A DNA stretch of 64,000 nucleotides from Pseudonocardia sp. N23 (GTDB lineage Bacteria; Actinomycetota; Actinomycetes; Mycobacteriales; Pseudonocardiaceae): positions 1 through 64,000 of the forward strand of contig NZ_BEGX01000004.1 of NCBI RefSeq assembly GCF_002583555.1. The letters are read 5' to 3'. A program made the position numbers and the translations under genes. Shown here one piece after another: positions 8,929-17,406 of this stretch; position 1 is the first letter of the stretch, and each line of letters starts with the position of its first letter. Below the pieces are notes generated by a model. The model did not search any database, had not been told where the DNA came from, and was given only the letters and a program-made list of their open reading frames with translations.

Positions 8929-10685
8929 GCGGTGCCCTCCTCGCCGCCCGCCGGGGACTCCGCGGCACGGACCGAGTGCAGGTGGCGCCGGGACGCCCCC
9001 TGCGGCGCGGCGTGCAGCGGGGCCTGCACGACCAGGACGGCGACGTCGTCACGGGCACCGGCGGAGTTCCACCGCGACGCGTGCAGGGTGACCCGTTCCG
9101 CGATGGCGGCCGCCGGCATGACGTGGCACCCGACGAGCAGGTCCGTGAGCCGGGTCTCGCCGTACTCCTCCCGGCCGTCGATGCCGCCGCGGGCCTCGGT
9201 GACCCCGTCGGTGTAGAGCACACAGGACTCCCCCGGCGCGAGGTCGACCGTGCGCGAGCGGAACCGGGCCGACGGGATCGCGCCCACCAGCGTGCCGCCG
9301 ATCTCCACGGTCTCGACGCCGTCGGTGCGCACCAGGACGGGCGGGGGGTGCCCGCCGCCGGCGAGCCGCAGCCGCAGACCGCCGGACTCCAGCGGGACCG
9401 CCGTGCCGATGACGACCGTCGCGAAGCCCGGATCGTCGTCGGCGGCGGTGGACTCGAGCATCGTGTCGTTGAGCAGGTCGAGCAGCCGGACCGGATCGGT
9501 CTCCAGGCGGCGCAGTGCCTGCACCGAGTGCCGCAGCCGCCCGGTGCTGACGGCCGCGCCGACACCCTTGCCGCACACGTCGCCGAGCATGAACGTCGCG
9601 CCGCGGCCGGCCGGGTCGGGGTGCACGTCGTAGAAGTCGCCACCGATGAGCATGCCCTGCTCGGCGGGCCGGTAGGCGGCACCCAGGGCGACCCCCTCGA
9701 CGAGGGGCAGGTCGGGCTGCAGCAGGCTGCGCTTGAGGACGGCGGCCGTCCGCGCCTGACCCGCGTACAGCGACGCGGCGGCCAGCGCGATCCCGGCCCG
9801 CTGCGCGAACTCCTCGACGAGCTCGACGTCGGGCCCACCGGACGCTGCGGTGGCGCCGTCCCCGGCGCCGGACCGCAGCAGGACGAGCACTCCCGCAGGC
9901 TTCCCATTGCCGGGCAACGCCATCAGCGCCGCGCCGGACACACCGGCTCCGGTGCGCCGCCACGGTTCGGCGTCGAGCTCGTCGGCCAGCAGCAGCTGAG
10001 GGCCGGTGTCGAGCCCGGCCAGGGCGCGGGCGACGGGCCCGGGCAGGTCACGGGCGCTGGCCCGGCCCACGCTGGACGGGCCGTCGTGCTCGCAGCGGTA
10101 CCAGTCCACGGTGCCCCCGTGCACCGGCAGCACCACGACGGCGGCATCGGCCAGCTCGTCGGCGGCGAGCTCGGCGACGGCGCGGGCGGTACGGCCCGGG
10201 TGCAGGGAGAGCCCGAGGCGGCTGCTGGCGGCGGCGAGGAACCGCGAGCGGGCGCGCTCGGCGAGCAGGCTGTCGAGGCGGGCCCGCTCCTCGGTGACGT
10301 CACGCAGGTGCCATGCGGTCCAGCCGCCCGGCTGTGAACGGCGGCGCACCGCGATGGCGCGGCCGTCGAGGGCCAGCTCGGCATCGGCATCGGCATCGGG
10401 GGCGTCGGCGACCGCCGTGCGCAGGACCTGCATCGCCGCGACGGACAGCTCACCGACCCGCAGGTCCGGCAGCATCCGGACGGCGGTCGTGTTGGCCGAG
10501 CGGACGATGCCGTGGGCGTCGCACGCGACGACGCCCTCGGCGATCCCGTCGAGCAGCCGCTCGGCGAGGCTCGGTCCGGGCGGGGCGGCGGGCCGGGCCG
10601 GAGGCGCCGGCACCACCGCGGACCCCTGCACGGGAAGGGCGCCGTCGACCGCGCCACCACCGAGGCCGGTGGCGGCACGGTCCAT
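8925..10685 (-). CDS. PAS/GAF-PP2C (SpoIIE/RsbU-type) serine phosphatase
   Basis: 586 residues from ATG 10685. Order: a PAS-like domain (about residues 35-120, GIAEGVVACDAHGIVRSANT), a GAF-like domain (about 130-330) and a SpoIIE-type PP2C domain with metal-binding GGDFYDV, GDVCGKGVGAAVS, GGGHPPPVLV and the C-terminal ARDDVAVLVV. This family dephosphorylates STAS antagonists. The longer open frame to 10778 lacks family sequence. It is first in a four-gene overlapped operon, so the sensor and effector of the switch are made together. All catalytic aspartates appear present. Confidence 0.88.
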   Translation of the reverse strand: MDRAATGLGGGAVDGALPVQGSAVVPAPPARPAAPPGPSLAERLLDGIAEGVVACDAHGIVRSANTTAVRMLPDLRVGELSVAAMQVLRTAVADAPDADADAELALDGRAIAVRRRSQPGGWTAWHLRDVTEERARLDSLLAERARSRFLAAASSRLGLSLHPGRTARAVAELAADELADAAVVVLPVHGGTVDWYRCEHDGPSSVGRASARDLPGPVARALAGLDTGPQLLLADELDAEPWRRTGAGVSGAALMALPGNGKPAGVLVLLRSGAGDGATAASGGPDVELVEEFAQRAGIALAAASLYAGQARTAAVLKRSLLQPDLPLVEGVALGAAYRPAEQGMLIGGDFYDVHPDPAGRGATFMLGDVCGKGVGAAVSTGRLRHSVQALRRLETDPVRLLDLLNDTMLESTAADDDPGFATVVIGTAVPLESGGLRLRLAGGGHPPPVLVRTDGVETVEIGGTLVGAIPSARFRSRTVDLAPGESCVLYTDGVTEARGGIDGREEYGETRLTDLLVGCHVMPAAAIAERVTLHASRWNSAGARDDVAVLVVQAPLHAAPQGASRRHLHSVRAAESPAGGEEGTA

Positions 10686-10916
10686 GTCGGCGTCCTTGCT
10701 GCGGCTGATCACCCGCGGATCACAACACTTCCGTCTCGTCGGCGCGGGACCGGTGCGATCCCGCACACCACCCGGCATCGCGCGACAGGCGTCGCTGCCG
10801 GGCCGTGACGGTCGAGAATAGTGCGATCCGGCGGATTCCTCAGCGCCCGTCCGCGCCGTGGGGAGCTCGTGCGACGGGCGGTGCCCGGCGTGGGGCAGGC
10901 GTGCCGGCCGGCGCGG

Positions 10917-11018
10917 TCAGCGCCTGCGGCCCTTCCCGCGGTTCCAGCCGGCGACGACGGACAGTCCTTCGACCAGGCTGCTCACGGTCCGGCCGAGCCT
11001 GCGACGCATCTTCTTCAT
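10917..11018 (-). CDS. 33-residue basic peptide
   Basis: A short frame missed by length filters. It starts at ATG 11018 with GGAGG five bases upstream, an unusually good ribosome site here. The peptide begins MKKMRRRLGRTV, has an amphipathic centre (SSLVEGLSVVAG) and ends NRGKGRRR: nine Arg and three Lys in 33 residues and no acidic residue except one Glu. It stands alone between the phosphatase operon and the pseudouridine synthase. It resembles no family I recognise; a nucleic-acid or membrane-binding peptide is possible. Confidence 0.45.
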   Translation of the reverse strand: MKKMRRRLGRTVSSLVEGLSVVAGWNRGKGRRR

Positions 11019-11162
11019 GCCATCCTCCAGAAGTTCGGGGAGCTGTCGGGGGCAGAACCCAAGGTCTCAAACAGGTCACGGCGTCCGACGCGCGGGGTGC
11101 ACGATCGGGTGAACGCCGCTGGTCGTCGGGCCCGGGAGCGGGCCGGTTAGGCTCGGTGCACG

Positions 11163-12131
11163 ATGAGGCGATCGTTGCGTTCCCCGCTGCCGCAGCGGCA
11201 CGGCCTCGACGCCGTCCGGCTGCGCACACCCGACGAGGGCCCGTGGACGTCGATGCGTGACCACCTCGTCGAACGTCTCCCCCGCGTCGCTCCGGAACGT
11301 ATCGACGCGATGCTCGCCGGCGCGGAGATCGTCGGCGTCGACGGGCCGCTGACGCCCGGCTCGCCGTTCGTGCCCGCGACGTTCGTGTGGCTGCACCGCG
11401 ACCTGCCCGACGAGGTGCCCGTCCCGTTCCCGATCGGCGTCGTGCACCGCGACGAGCACCTGCTCGTCGTCGACAAACCGCACTTCCTGTCGACGATCCC
11501 GCGCGGGCGCCACGTCGTGGAGACCGCACTGGTCCGGCTGCGGCGCGACCTCGGCCTCCCCGACCTGTCCCCCGCGCACCGGCTCGACCGGGTCACGGCC
11601 GGGCTGCTGATGTTCGTGGTGCACCGCCACGAGCGGGGCGCCTACCAGACGCTGTTCCGGGACCGGCGCGTCGCGAAGTCCTACGAGGCGATCGCCCCGC
11701 ACGACCCGGCGCTGGTCCTCCCGCGCACCGTGTCCAGCCGGATCGTCAAGGAGCGCGGCGTGATCGTCGCGCAGGAGGTCGACGGTCCGCCGAACGCCGA
11801 GACCGTCGTCGAGCTGGTCGAGCACCGCGGCGGGCTGGGCCGCTACCGGCTCACCCCGCGCACCGGCCGGACCCATCAGCTGCGGCTGCACATGGCCGGG
11901 CTGGGGGTGCCGATCCTCGGCGACCGCTTCTACCCCGAGCTCCACGACACCGCACTCGACGACTGGACGCGCCCGCTTCAGCTGCTCGCCCACACCCTGG
12001 AGTTCACCGACCCCCTCACCGGGCAGGAGCGGCAGTTCACCAGTGCCCTGCCCCTGCAGGCCTGGGACGACCACGCGGGCTGGGTGGCAGGCGCCCCGAG
12101 ACCGGTCGACGGGCCCGCCACCCGTCGGTGA
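11163..12131 (+). CDS. RluA-family pseudouridine synthase
   Basis: 322 residues. The catalytic motif HRLDR is at 139-143 with D142 as the nucleophile, preceded by VVHRDEHLLVVDKPHFL and followed by RTGRTHQLRLHMAGLG, the RluA/RluC core. It isomerises uridine in rRNA or tRNA; the exact target cannot be read. The N-terminal 80 residues may be a degenerate S4-like segment. ATG 11163 is preceded by GGCTCGGTGCACG, not a strong ribosome site, so a leaderless transcript is possible. Confidence 0.88.
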   Translation: MRRSLRSPLPQRHGLDAVRLRTPDEGPWTSMRDHLVERLPRVAPERIDAMLAGAEIVGVDGPLTPGSPFVPATFVWLHRDLPDEVPVPFPIGVVHRDEHLLVVDKPHFLSTIPRGRHVVETALVRLRRDLGLPDLSPAHRLDRVTAGLLMFVVHRHERGAYQTLFRDRRVAKSYEAIAPHDPALVLPRTVSSRIVKERGVIVAQEVDGPPNAETVVELVEHRGGLGRYRLTPRTGRTHQLRLHMAGLGVPILGDRFYPELHDTALDDWTRPLQLLAHTLEFTDPLTGQERQFTSALPLQAWDDHAGWVAGAPRPVDGPATRR

Positions 12132-12141
12132 GAGTGGCCCG

Positions 12142-12439
12142 GTGACGCCTGCCGGACCCGAGCTGGCCGTCTCCGACGTCGACCGGTTCGTCGCCGACGG
12201 GTTCGTGCACCTGCCCGGCGCGTTCCCCGCCGACGTCACTGCCACCTCCCTCGACCTGCTGTGGACCGCCACCGGCTGCGACCGGGACGACCCGGCGACG
12301 CGGGCCGGCACGTCGAGGCGAGCTACGGCGGTCCTGGCGACGTCCACCTGGTGCATCTGTTCGTCGTGCACGCCACGCGGGCCACCGCGGCACCAGGCCA
12401 CGGTTCATGGCCCAGCCACCGCTGGACCCGACGGGCTCA
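12142..12439 (+). pseudogene. phytanoyl-CoA dioxygenase (PhyH) remnant, deleted and frameshifted
   Basis: Three pieces of one family appear in three frames. Frame one from GTG 12142 gives AVSDVDRFVADGFVHLPGAF and LLWTATGCDRDDPATR, the N-terminus. A second frame gives GRHVEASYGGPGDVHLVHLFVVHA, which joins the iron-ligand region HVE to the later PGDV-x-HP-F-VHA strand. The third gives HRGTRPRFMAQPPLDP, the C-terminus. Compared with a normal protein of about 260 residues, two blocks are missing and the frame changes twice. The end runs into the convergent MftD-like gene. It cannot make an active enzyme. Confidence 0.75.
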
Positions 12440-13615
12440 GAGCTTCCCGGTGCGACCGAAGCCGTCGGGGATGATGAGGTCGTCGCGGCTGAGCTCGTGG
12501 ATCGACGACTTGCCCAGGCCGAGCAGCGCCGAGTCGATCCCCTGCCGCAGCAGCTGCAGCACGTTGGTGACCCCGGCCTCGCCGTTGGCAGCCAGGCCCC
12601 ACAGGTAGGCGCGCCCGATCAGCACGGCCCGCGCGCCCAGTGCCAGCGCCTTCACGACGTCGCTGCCGCGGCGGACGCCGCCGTCCATCAGTACCTCGAC
12701 CTGGTCGCCCACCGCGTCGACGACGGCGGGCAGCAGCCGGATCGCGCCCGGCGTCCCGTCGAGGTTGTTGCCGCCGTGGTTCGACACCGAGATCGCGGTG
12801 GCGCCCGCGTCGACGGCGCGGCGCGCGTCGTCGGGATGCGTGATGCCCTTGATCGCGAACGGGCCGCCCCACTTCTCGCGCAGCCAGGCGATGTCCTCCC
12901 ACGTCGGCAGCGGGGTGCCCATCCACTCGCCGTAGGCGCCGAAGAACGTGGGCGCCTCCTCGTCGCCGAGGGCGAGGTTCGGGGTGGTGAGGTCGGGCAG
13001 CTTGCCCTGCTTGAGCCAGCCGGCGAGGTACCGCGGCCGGACGACGGCCTCGGGCGCGAAGCGCACCATCGCCTTGAGGTCGAGCTTCTCCGGGATCATG
13101 GGGCTGCCCCAGTCGCGGCCGTTGGAGAACGACCAGTCCAGGGTCATGATCAGGCCCTTTGCCCCGGCGGCCCGGGCGCGCTCGGCGCGCGCCAGGATCC
13201 GTTCCCGGCTGCCGACCCAGTACATCTGGAAGAACAGCTTGTCGTTGGCCGCGGCGACGTCCTCCACCGCCCGGCTCGCGAACGACGACAGTCCCATCGC
13301 CGTGCCCATGCCCGCCGCGGCCCGCGCGACTGCGACCTCACCCTCGGGGTCGACCGCCTGCACACCGGTCGGCGAGATGACGACCGGGAACGCGATGTCC
13401 TGGCCCATCACCGACGTCGACTGGTCGCGCTCCTGCGGCAGGTCCGCGATGCGGGGGCGGAAGCCCAGCTCCGCGAAGGCGTCGACGTTGTCCTCGGTGG
13501 TGATCCCGCGTTCGCTGCCCGCGACCAGGGCCATGTAGACCGACTTGGGCAGCCGCTTGCGCGCCCGCCGCTGTGCCTCGGCGACCGTCTCGAACCACTC
13601 GCTCGTGCTCGCCAT
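12437..13615 (-). CDS. mftD: MftD-like FMN-dependent alpha-hydroxy-acid dehydrogenase (pre-mycofactocin synthase type)
   Basis: 392 residues. FMN alpha-hydroxy-acid oxidase fold with WFETVAEAQRRARKRLPKSVY at the N-terminus, VISPTGVQAVDPEGEVAVARAA, the catalytic SVSNHGGNNLDGTPGAIR and LMDGGVRRGSDVVKALALGA. These blocks are nearly identical to mycobacterial MftD, which oxidatively deaminates the mycofactocin precursor. ATG 13615 follows a GGGAGCGG site. No other mft gene is visible in the window, so it is either an orphan of a cluster elsewhere or a paralogous lactate-monooxygenase-like enzyme. Confidence 0.8.
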   Translation of the reverse strand: MASTSEWFETVAEAQRRARKRLPKSVYMALVAGSERGITTEDNVDAFAELGFRPRIADLPQERDQSTSVMGQDIAFPVVISPTGVQAVDPEGEVAVARAAAGMGTAMGLSSFASRAVEDVAAANDKLFFQMYWVGSRERILARAERARAAGAKGLIMTLDWSFSNGRDWGSPMIPEKLDLKAMVRFAPEAVVRPRYLAGWLKQGKLPDLTTPNLALGDEEAPTFFGAYGEWMGTPLPTWEDIAWLREKWGGPFAIKGITHPDDARRAVDAGATAISVSNHGGNNLDGTPGAIRLLPAVVDAVGDQVEVLMDGGVRRGSDVVKALALGARAVLIGRAYLWGLAANGEAGVTNVLQLLRQGIDSALLGLGKSSIHELSRDDLIIPDGFGRTGKL

Positions 13616-13756
13616 CCCCGCTCCCTTGCCAGGCTGTCCGTCCCGGCAGCCTAGCGTTTCGGCACCGGGTGCCGAAAGTCGCGGTCGTGGGGCGACCCGG
13701 TCGGACGGGGCGACCCCCTCCGACCGGACGGGCCCACCGGTGCCGCATCCCCGGAG

Positions 13757-13845
13757 GCAGGAACGGCACTCTCCCGCCACTGGCCTGCGGGAAAGTCACC
13801 GGCCTGCGGGAACGTCACCGGGCTGCGGGAAAGTGCCGTTCCTGC
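13757..13845. repeat. 89-bp hairpin with three internal 19-bp tandem units
   Basis: Two 21-nt arms (13757-13777 and 13825-13845) are inverted repeats with one mismatch. Between and partly within them lie tandem units GGCCTGCGGGAAAGTCACC at 13782-13800 and 13801-13819 (one change), and a third, diverged copy from 13820. It lies between the MftD-like gene start and the end of the kinase-like gene, both leftward, so it may terminate one or be a mobile REP-like element. Confidence 0.7.
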
Positions 13846-13895
13846 ACATCGGGGGTACAGCGCGAGCAGCTCGGGCCGATCGGGCCCGGCCCTGC

Positions 13896-15845
13896 TCAGC
13901 CGTCGGTGTCGTCCTCGCCACCCGCGCGGTGCCGCCCCTCCTGCAGGCCCCGCTGGTAGCTGCTCAGCCGGCTGCGGACGCGGTCGGGCACCCGCTCGAC
14001 GCGGGCACCGACCCCGACACCGCCCTCGGTGGACTCGACCCGCGGCGGCGGCACCATCTGGCGGCCGGGACGGCGCTGCGGCAGGCCGCTCGCCGTCGTC
14101 TGCTGGTCCTCCTGCTCGACCGCGAGCTGGGCGGCGGCGTTCCAGCCCCCGTCGTCACCCCAGTCCGCCGCCGACGACGCGCGGTGCGCGCCGGCGTCGT
14201 CCTCCGTCCGGAACCAGGCCGACGCCATCTCCGCGTAGATCGGGGACGCGCCGTCGGTGGTGGACAGCGAGCGTGGGTCGAGCGGACCGAACAGCGCGGC
14301 GTCTCCCTCGGTCGGGGTCGCGACCGCGGCGCTGGCGGCGGCGAACAACGGGGTCTCCTCGATCCGGATGAGGGGCGCCGCGCCGCCGGGCGCGTCGTCG
14401 GACACCGCGCCCGGGCGAGCGCCGAACGGCTCGTAGGCGGCGAGCGCCCGGGTCTCGGACTCGGGGAACCGTTGTCCCACATCGACCGCCGTGGTCGGCG
14501 ACTCCGGGAACGCACGGCTGCGCGACTCCGCGTACCTCGCCTCGTCGAACCCCGTCCCGCCGAACCCGGCCCCGCCGGACGCGGCCTCGTCGCCCGCCTC
14601 GTCGACACCGAACCGCGCCGGGGGCGCGATCGACGCGAACGACCCGGAGACCGGCGCGGGGGCGGCGTAGGCACCACTGCCGAAGGAGTCGACACCGAAG
14701 CCACCGGTGGTGGGATCGGGGCGCTCGCCGGGCGTGACGAGCACGTGCGGCGGGCACTGGACGGCGGCGACGAGCGCCAGCCCGGGGGCGGGCGGATGGT
14801 CCGGGTCGACCCGGACGCCGACGCGCAGACCGGCCCGGCGCGCCAGCCTCGCGGCGGCGAACAGCCCGACCCGGTCGGCCGCGATCATGCCCTCGGGGGC
14901 GGGGTCGTCGAGGCGGTACTGCAGCTCGTCGGCTTCCTCACCGCGCAGCGCGACGCCCGCGACGAGGACCTCGACGGCCAGTCCCCCGTCGTGGGTCCAG
15001 TGGCTGGAGAGGTCGATCCGGGCACCGGGCGCGGTGGTGGCGCCGGTGTGCGCGAGCAGCTCGGACAGCACGGCGCCCAGGCCGTCGGCCGGGGCGGGGG
15101 CCACGAGCGCCGCGGCGGGCGGGGAGACGACGACGCGAGGCGCGTCCTCGACCCCGGACAGCACCTCGTCGACGAGCTCGGCGAGCGGCACGGGACCGCC
15201 TGCGCGGCGGATCGGCTCGGCACCGGCGAGGGTGAGGACGGTGTCGCTGTCGCGGCGGGTGCGCCGGGCGACGGCGGCGAGCTCCGCGAGGTCGGCGAGC
15301 GGGCCGGGCCGGTTCTCGTTGGCGCGCAGACGTTCGGCGAGTGCGGCCTGGCGCGCGGCCTGGGCCCGCAACCGGCGGATCACGCCGAGCAGCACCCCGT
15401 CGACCGCGGCGCCGGGAGGGATGACGGGCACGGGCGCCGACGCGGGTTCCCCAGCCGCGGCCCAGCCACCCGACGACGACGGCCCCGACGGCGGGTACGG
15501 GTACCCGGTCGGCGGCGTCGGACGGTGCGCCGGGCCGGCGTGGGTGTCGGCGAACGAGCCGGCCTCTCCGTACGTCCTGACCTGTGGGAACGGATCCGAC
15601 CGGGCGCCACCGTCGTGGAGGTCGCCGTCGTGGAGGTCGCCGTCCTGGAAGTCGCCGTTGCGGGAGTCGACCGGGCCGAACGGCGCGTCGAGCGGACCCG
15701 ACGGCGGGCCGGCCCGGTCGTCGTCACGGTCGGCCTGCCGGTTCGGCCAGGCGGCGGACGCGCGGTCCTGGCCGGACCTGCCGGCCACGCCCCCCCAGAG
15801 ATCGGTCGAACCGCCGAGCGGCTCACCCTGCCCCGAGTCTCGCAC
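13896..15845 (-). CDS. conservon-type (CvnA-like) sensor kinase homologue, degenerate cytoplasmic part
   Basis: 649 residues from GTG 15845, which has GGAGGGATC upstream. The N-terminal 170 residues are disordered (Pro/Gly/Asp rich). A dimerisation-like helix pair (LRRLRAQAARQAALAERLRANENR...LADLAELAAVARR) and an ATPase-like region follow, then a long disordered tail ending LPQRRPGRQMVPPPRVE and RVRSRLSSYQRGLQEGR, the tail signature of CvnA/nitrate-sensor-like kinases. There is no membrane segment, HAMP or clear phospho-accepting histidine, and the N and G boxes are not recognisable. No cvnB, cvnC or cvnD partner is adjacent. Likely a scaffold-type relic of a conservon kinase. Confidence 0.6.
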   Translation of the reverse strand: MRDSGQGEPLGGSTDLWGGVAGRSGQDRASAAWPNRQADRDDDRAGPPSGPLDAPFGPVDSRNGDFQDGDLHDGDLHDGGARSDPFPQVRTYGEAGSFADTHAGPAHRPTPPTGYPYPPSGPSSSGGWAAAGEPASAPVPVIPPGAAVDGVLLGVIRRLRAQAARQAALAERLRANENRPGPLADLAELAAVARRTRRDSDTVLTLAGAEPIRRAGGPVPLAELVDEVLSGVEDAPRVVVSPPAAALVAPAPADGLGAVLSELLAHTGATTAPGARIDLSSHWTHDGGLAVEVLVAGVALRGEEADELQYRLDDPAPEGMIAADRVGLFAAARLARRAGLRVGVRVDPDHPPAPGLALVAAVQCPPHVLVTPGERPDPTTGGFGVDSFGSGAYAAPAPVSGSFASIAPPARFGVDEAGDEAASGGAGFGGTGFDEARYAESRSRAFPESPTTAVDVGQRFPESETRALAAYEPFGARPGAVSDDAPGGAAPLIRIEETPLFAAASAAVATPTEGDAALFGPLDPRSLSTTDGASPIYAEMASAWFRTEDDAGAHRASSAADWGDDGGWNAAAQLAVEQEDQQTTASGLPQRRPGRQMVPPPRVESTEGGVGVGARVERVPDRVRSRLSSYQRGLQEGRHRAGGEDDTDG

Positions 15846-16257
15846 CTCGCGATCCCTCCGAACGGCTTGCGATCGCCGCCCCGCCCCGATACACGTGGGA
15901 ACCGGGACGGCTGGTGCCGACGGGGGAGCTGCGATCCGGCGTCGTGAAGGGTGAAGGCTACCCCGCCACGCAATCGGTGACGGGGCGGTGACGCCGAATC
16001 GGCGATCCGCGCGGCGACACGCCGACAGAGGACTTGCCAACGGCACGCCGGGAAGATCCGCGAACCGCAGGCCCCCGCGGGTACGACCGGTCGGCGACGA
16101 GAACGACCTCCTCGACGCCGCCGGCACCCACCGCCACCGGCACCCCCTGGCACCGGCACCCCCTGGCACCGGCGCCCACCGGATCCACCGTCTCACCGAT
16201 GAGTCGCGGCACCCGCAGGCGTTCCACTGGTGTTCGCCCGCCCCACGAGGAGGAGCC
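15846..16257. other. 412-bp divergent promoter region
   Basis: No gene is convincing. It separates the leftward kinase-like gene from the rightward serine hydrolase and must carry both promoters. It includes a 16-bp tandem repeat (CACCGGCACCCCCTGG) at 16135-16150 and 16151-16166 with a partial third copy, about 90 bp ahead of the hydrolase start. Confidence 0.5.
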
Positions 16258-17403
16258 ATGACCACCCCGACCACCGGCCTCGCCGCCATGCACTCCCGGA
16301 TGGCCGCACACGTCGCCGACGGTGTGGCGCCCGGCCTCGTCACCGCGGTCGCCCGCGGCGGGGACGTCGACGTCGACGCCATCGGGCGCAGCGCGTTCGA
16401 CGGCGAGCCCGACAGCCGCCCGATGGGCCCCGACACGCTGTTCCGGATCACGTCGATGACGAAACCGGTCGTGGCGGTGGCGACGCTGCTGCTCGTCGAG
16501 GACGGCACCCTGCGCCTCGACGAGCCCGTCGACGACCTGCTCCCCGAGCTCGCCGACCGCCGCGTCCTCACCGACCCGGCAGGCCCGCTCGACGACACCG
16601 TCCCGGCAGGCCGGGCCATCACCGTGGAGGACCTGCTCAGCTACCGGGCCGGGTTCGGCTTCGACCTCGACGTCGGCTTCCCCGCGAGCCCGTACTACGC
16701 CGCCGCCGCGGAGCTGGGCCTCGCGATCGGCCCGCCCGTCCCCGGCTCGCCGCACTCCCCCGACGAGTGGCTGCGCGGGCTCGGCACGTTGCCGCTGCTC
16801 GCGCAGCCGGGCGCGCGCTGGCTCTACGACACCTGCGCCGACGTCCTCGGCGTGCTCGTCGCCCGGGCCGCCGGCGCCCCGCTCCCCGACGTGCTGGACC
16901 ACCACGTCCTCCGTCCGCTCGGCATGGTCGACACCGCGTTCCACGTCGCCGGACCCGACGCAGGGCGGCTCGCCGCGTGCTACGCCGACGACGCCTCCGG
17001 AGGCGCGGCGCGGTTCGACGACGGCGGGCAGTGGACCCGCCCGCCCGCGTTCCCGGCCGGTAGCTGCGGGCTGCTGTCGACGGCAGGTGACTACGTCCGG
17101 TTCGCGACGGCACTCGCCGCGGGCGACCTGCTGTCCCCGACGACCGTCGCCCGGATGACCACCGACCGGCTCACCGGAGCGCAGCACGGGTCGATGCTGC
17201 TCGGGGACCGCGGCTGGGGCCTCGGCGTCGCCGTCGACCCGGCGGGCCGCTACGGCTGGGACGGCGGTTTCGGCACCACCTGGTTCACCGACCCGGCCAC
17301 CGGCGGCGTCGCGGTGCTGCTGACCCAGCGGATGTTCTGCGAGCCGCTGATGCGGCTGATGGGCGAGTTCCGCGACGACGCGACGGCCCTGTTCGGGCGG
17401 TGA
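16258..17403 (+). CDS. beta-lactamase-family serine hydrolase
   Basis: 381 residues of the class C beta-lactamase/esterase fold. The S-x-x-K pair is S66/K69 (RITSMTKP), the middle Y-x-x motif is probably in WLYDTCADVLG, and the third motif is replaced by the WDGGFGTT region. ATG 16258 follows GAGGAGGAGCC, a strong ribosome site. There is no signal peptide, so it is probably a cytoplasmic esterase or peptidase rather than a true beta-lactamase. It ends 3 nt before the convergent YciO/Sua5 gene's stop. Confidence 0.85.
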   Translation: MTTPTTGLAAMHSRMAAHVADGVAPGLVTAVARGGDVDVDAIGRSAFDGEPDSRPMGPDTLFRITSMTKPVVAVATLLLVEDGTLRLDEPVDDLLPELADRRVLTDPAGPLDDTVPAGRAITVEDLLSYRAGFGFDLDVGFPASPYYAAAAELGLAIGPPVPGSPHSPDEWLRGLGTLPLLAQPGARWLYDTCADVLGVLVARAAGAPLPDVLDHHVLRPLGMVDTAFHVAGPDAGRLAACYADDASGGAARFDDGGQWTRPPAFPAGSCGLLSTAGDYVRFATALAAGDLLSPTTVARMTTDRLTGAQHGSMLLGDRGWGLGVAVDPAGRYGWDGGFGTTWFTDPATGGVAVLLTQRMFCEPLMRLMGEFRDDATALFGR

Positions 17404-17406
17404 CGG

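Noticed and set aside
10686..10778. Possible stress-sigma promoter (GTGTT...GGGTGA) ahead of the phosphatase gene
   Set aside because: Spacing of 9 bp between boxes is too short for a SigB/SigF-type promoter.
12407..16622. Very long open frames opposite the MftD-like and kinase-like genes, and the 908-residue extension of the latter
   Set aside because: Low-complexity Arg/Pro/Gly/Ala translations with no family motif; a ribosome site and the family sequence support the GTG at 15845.
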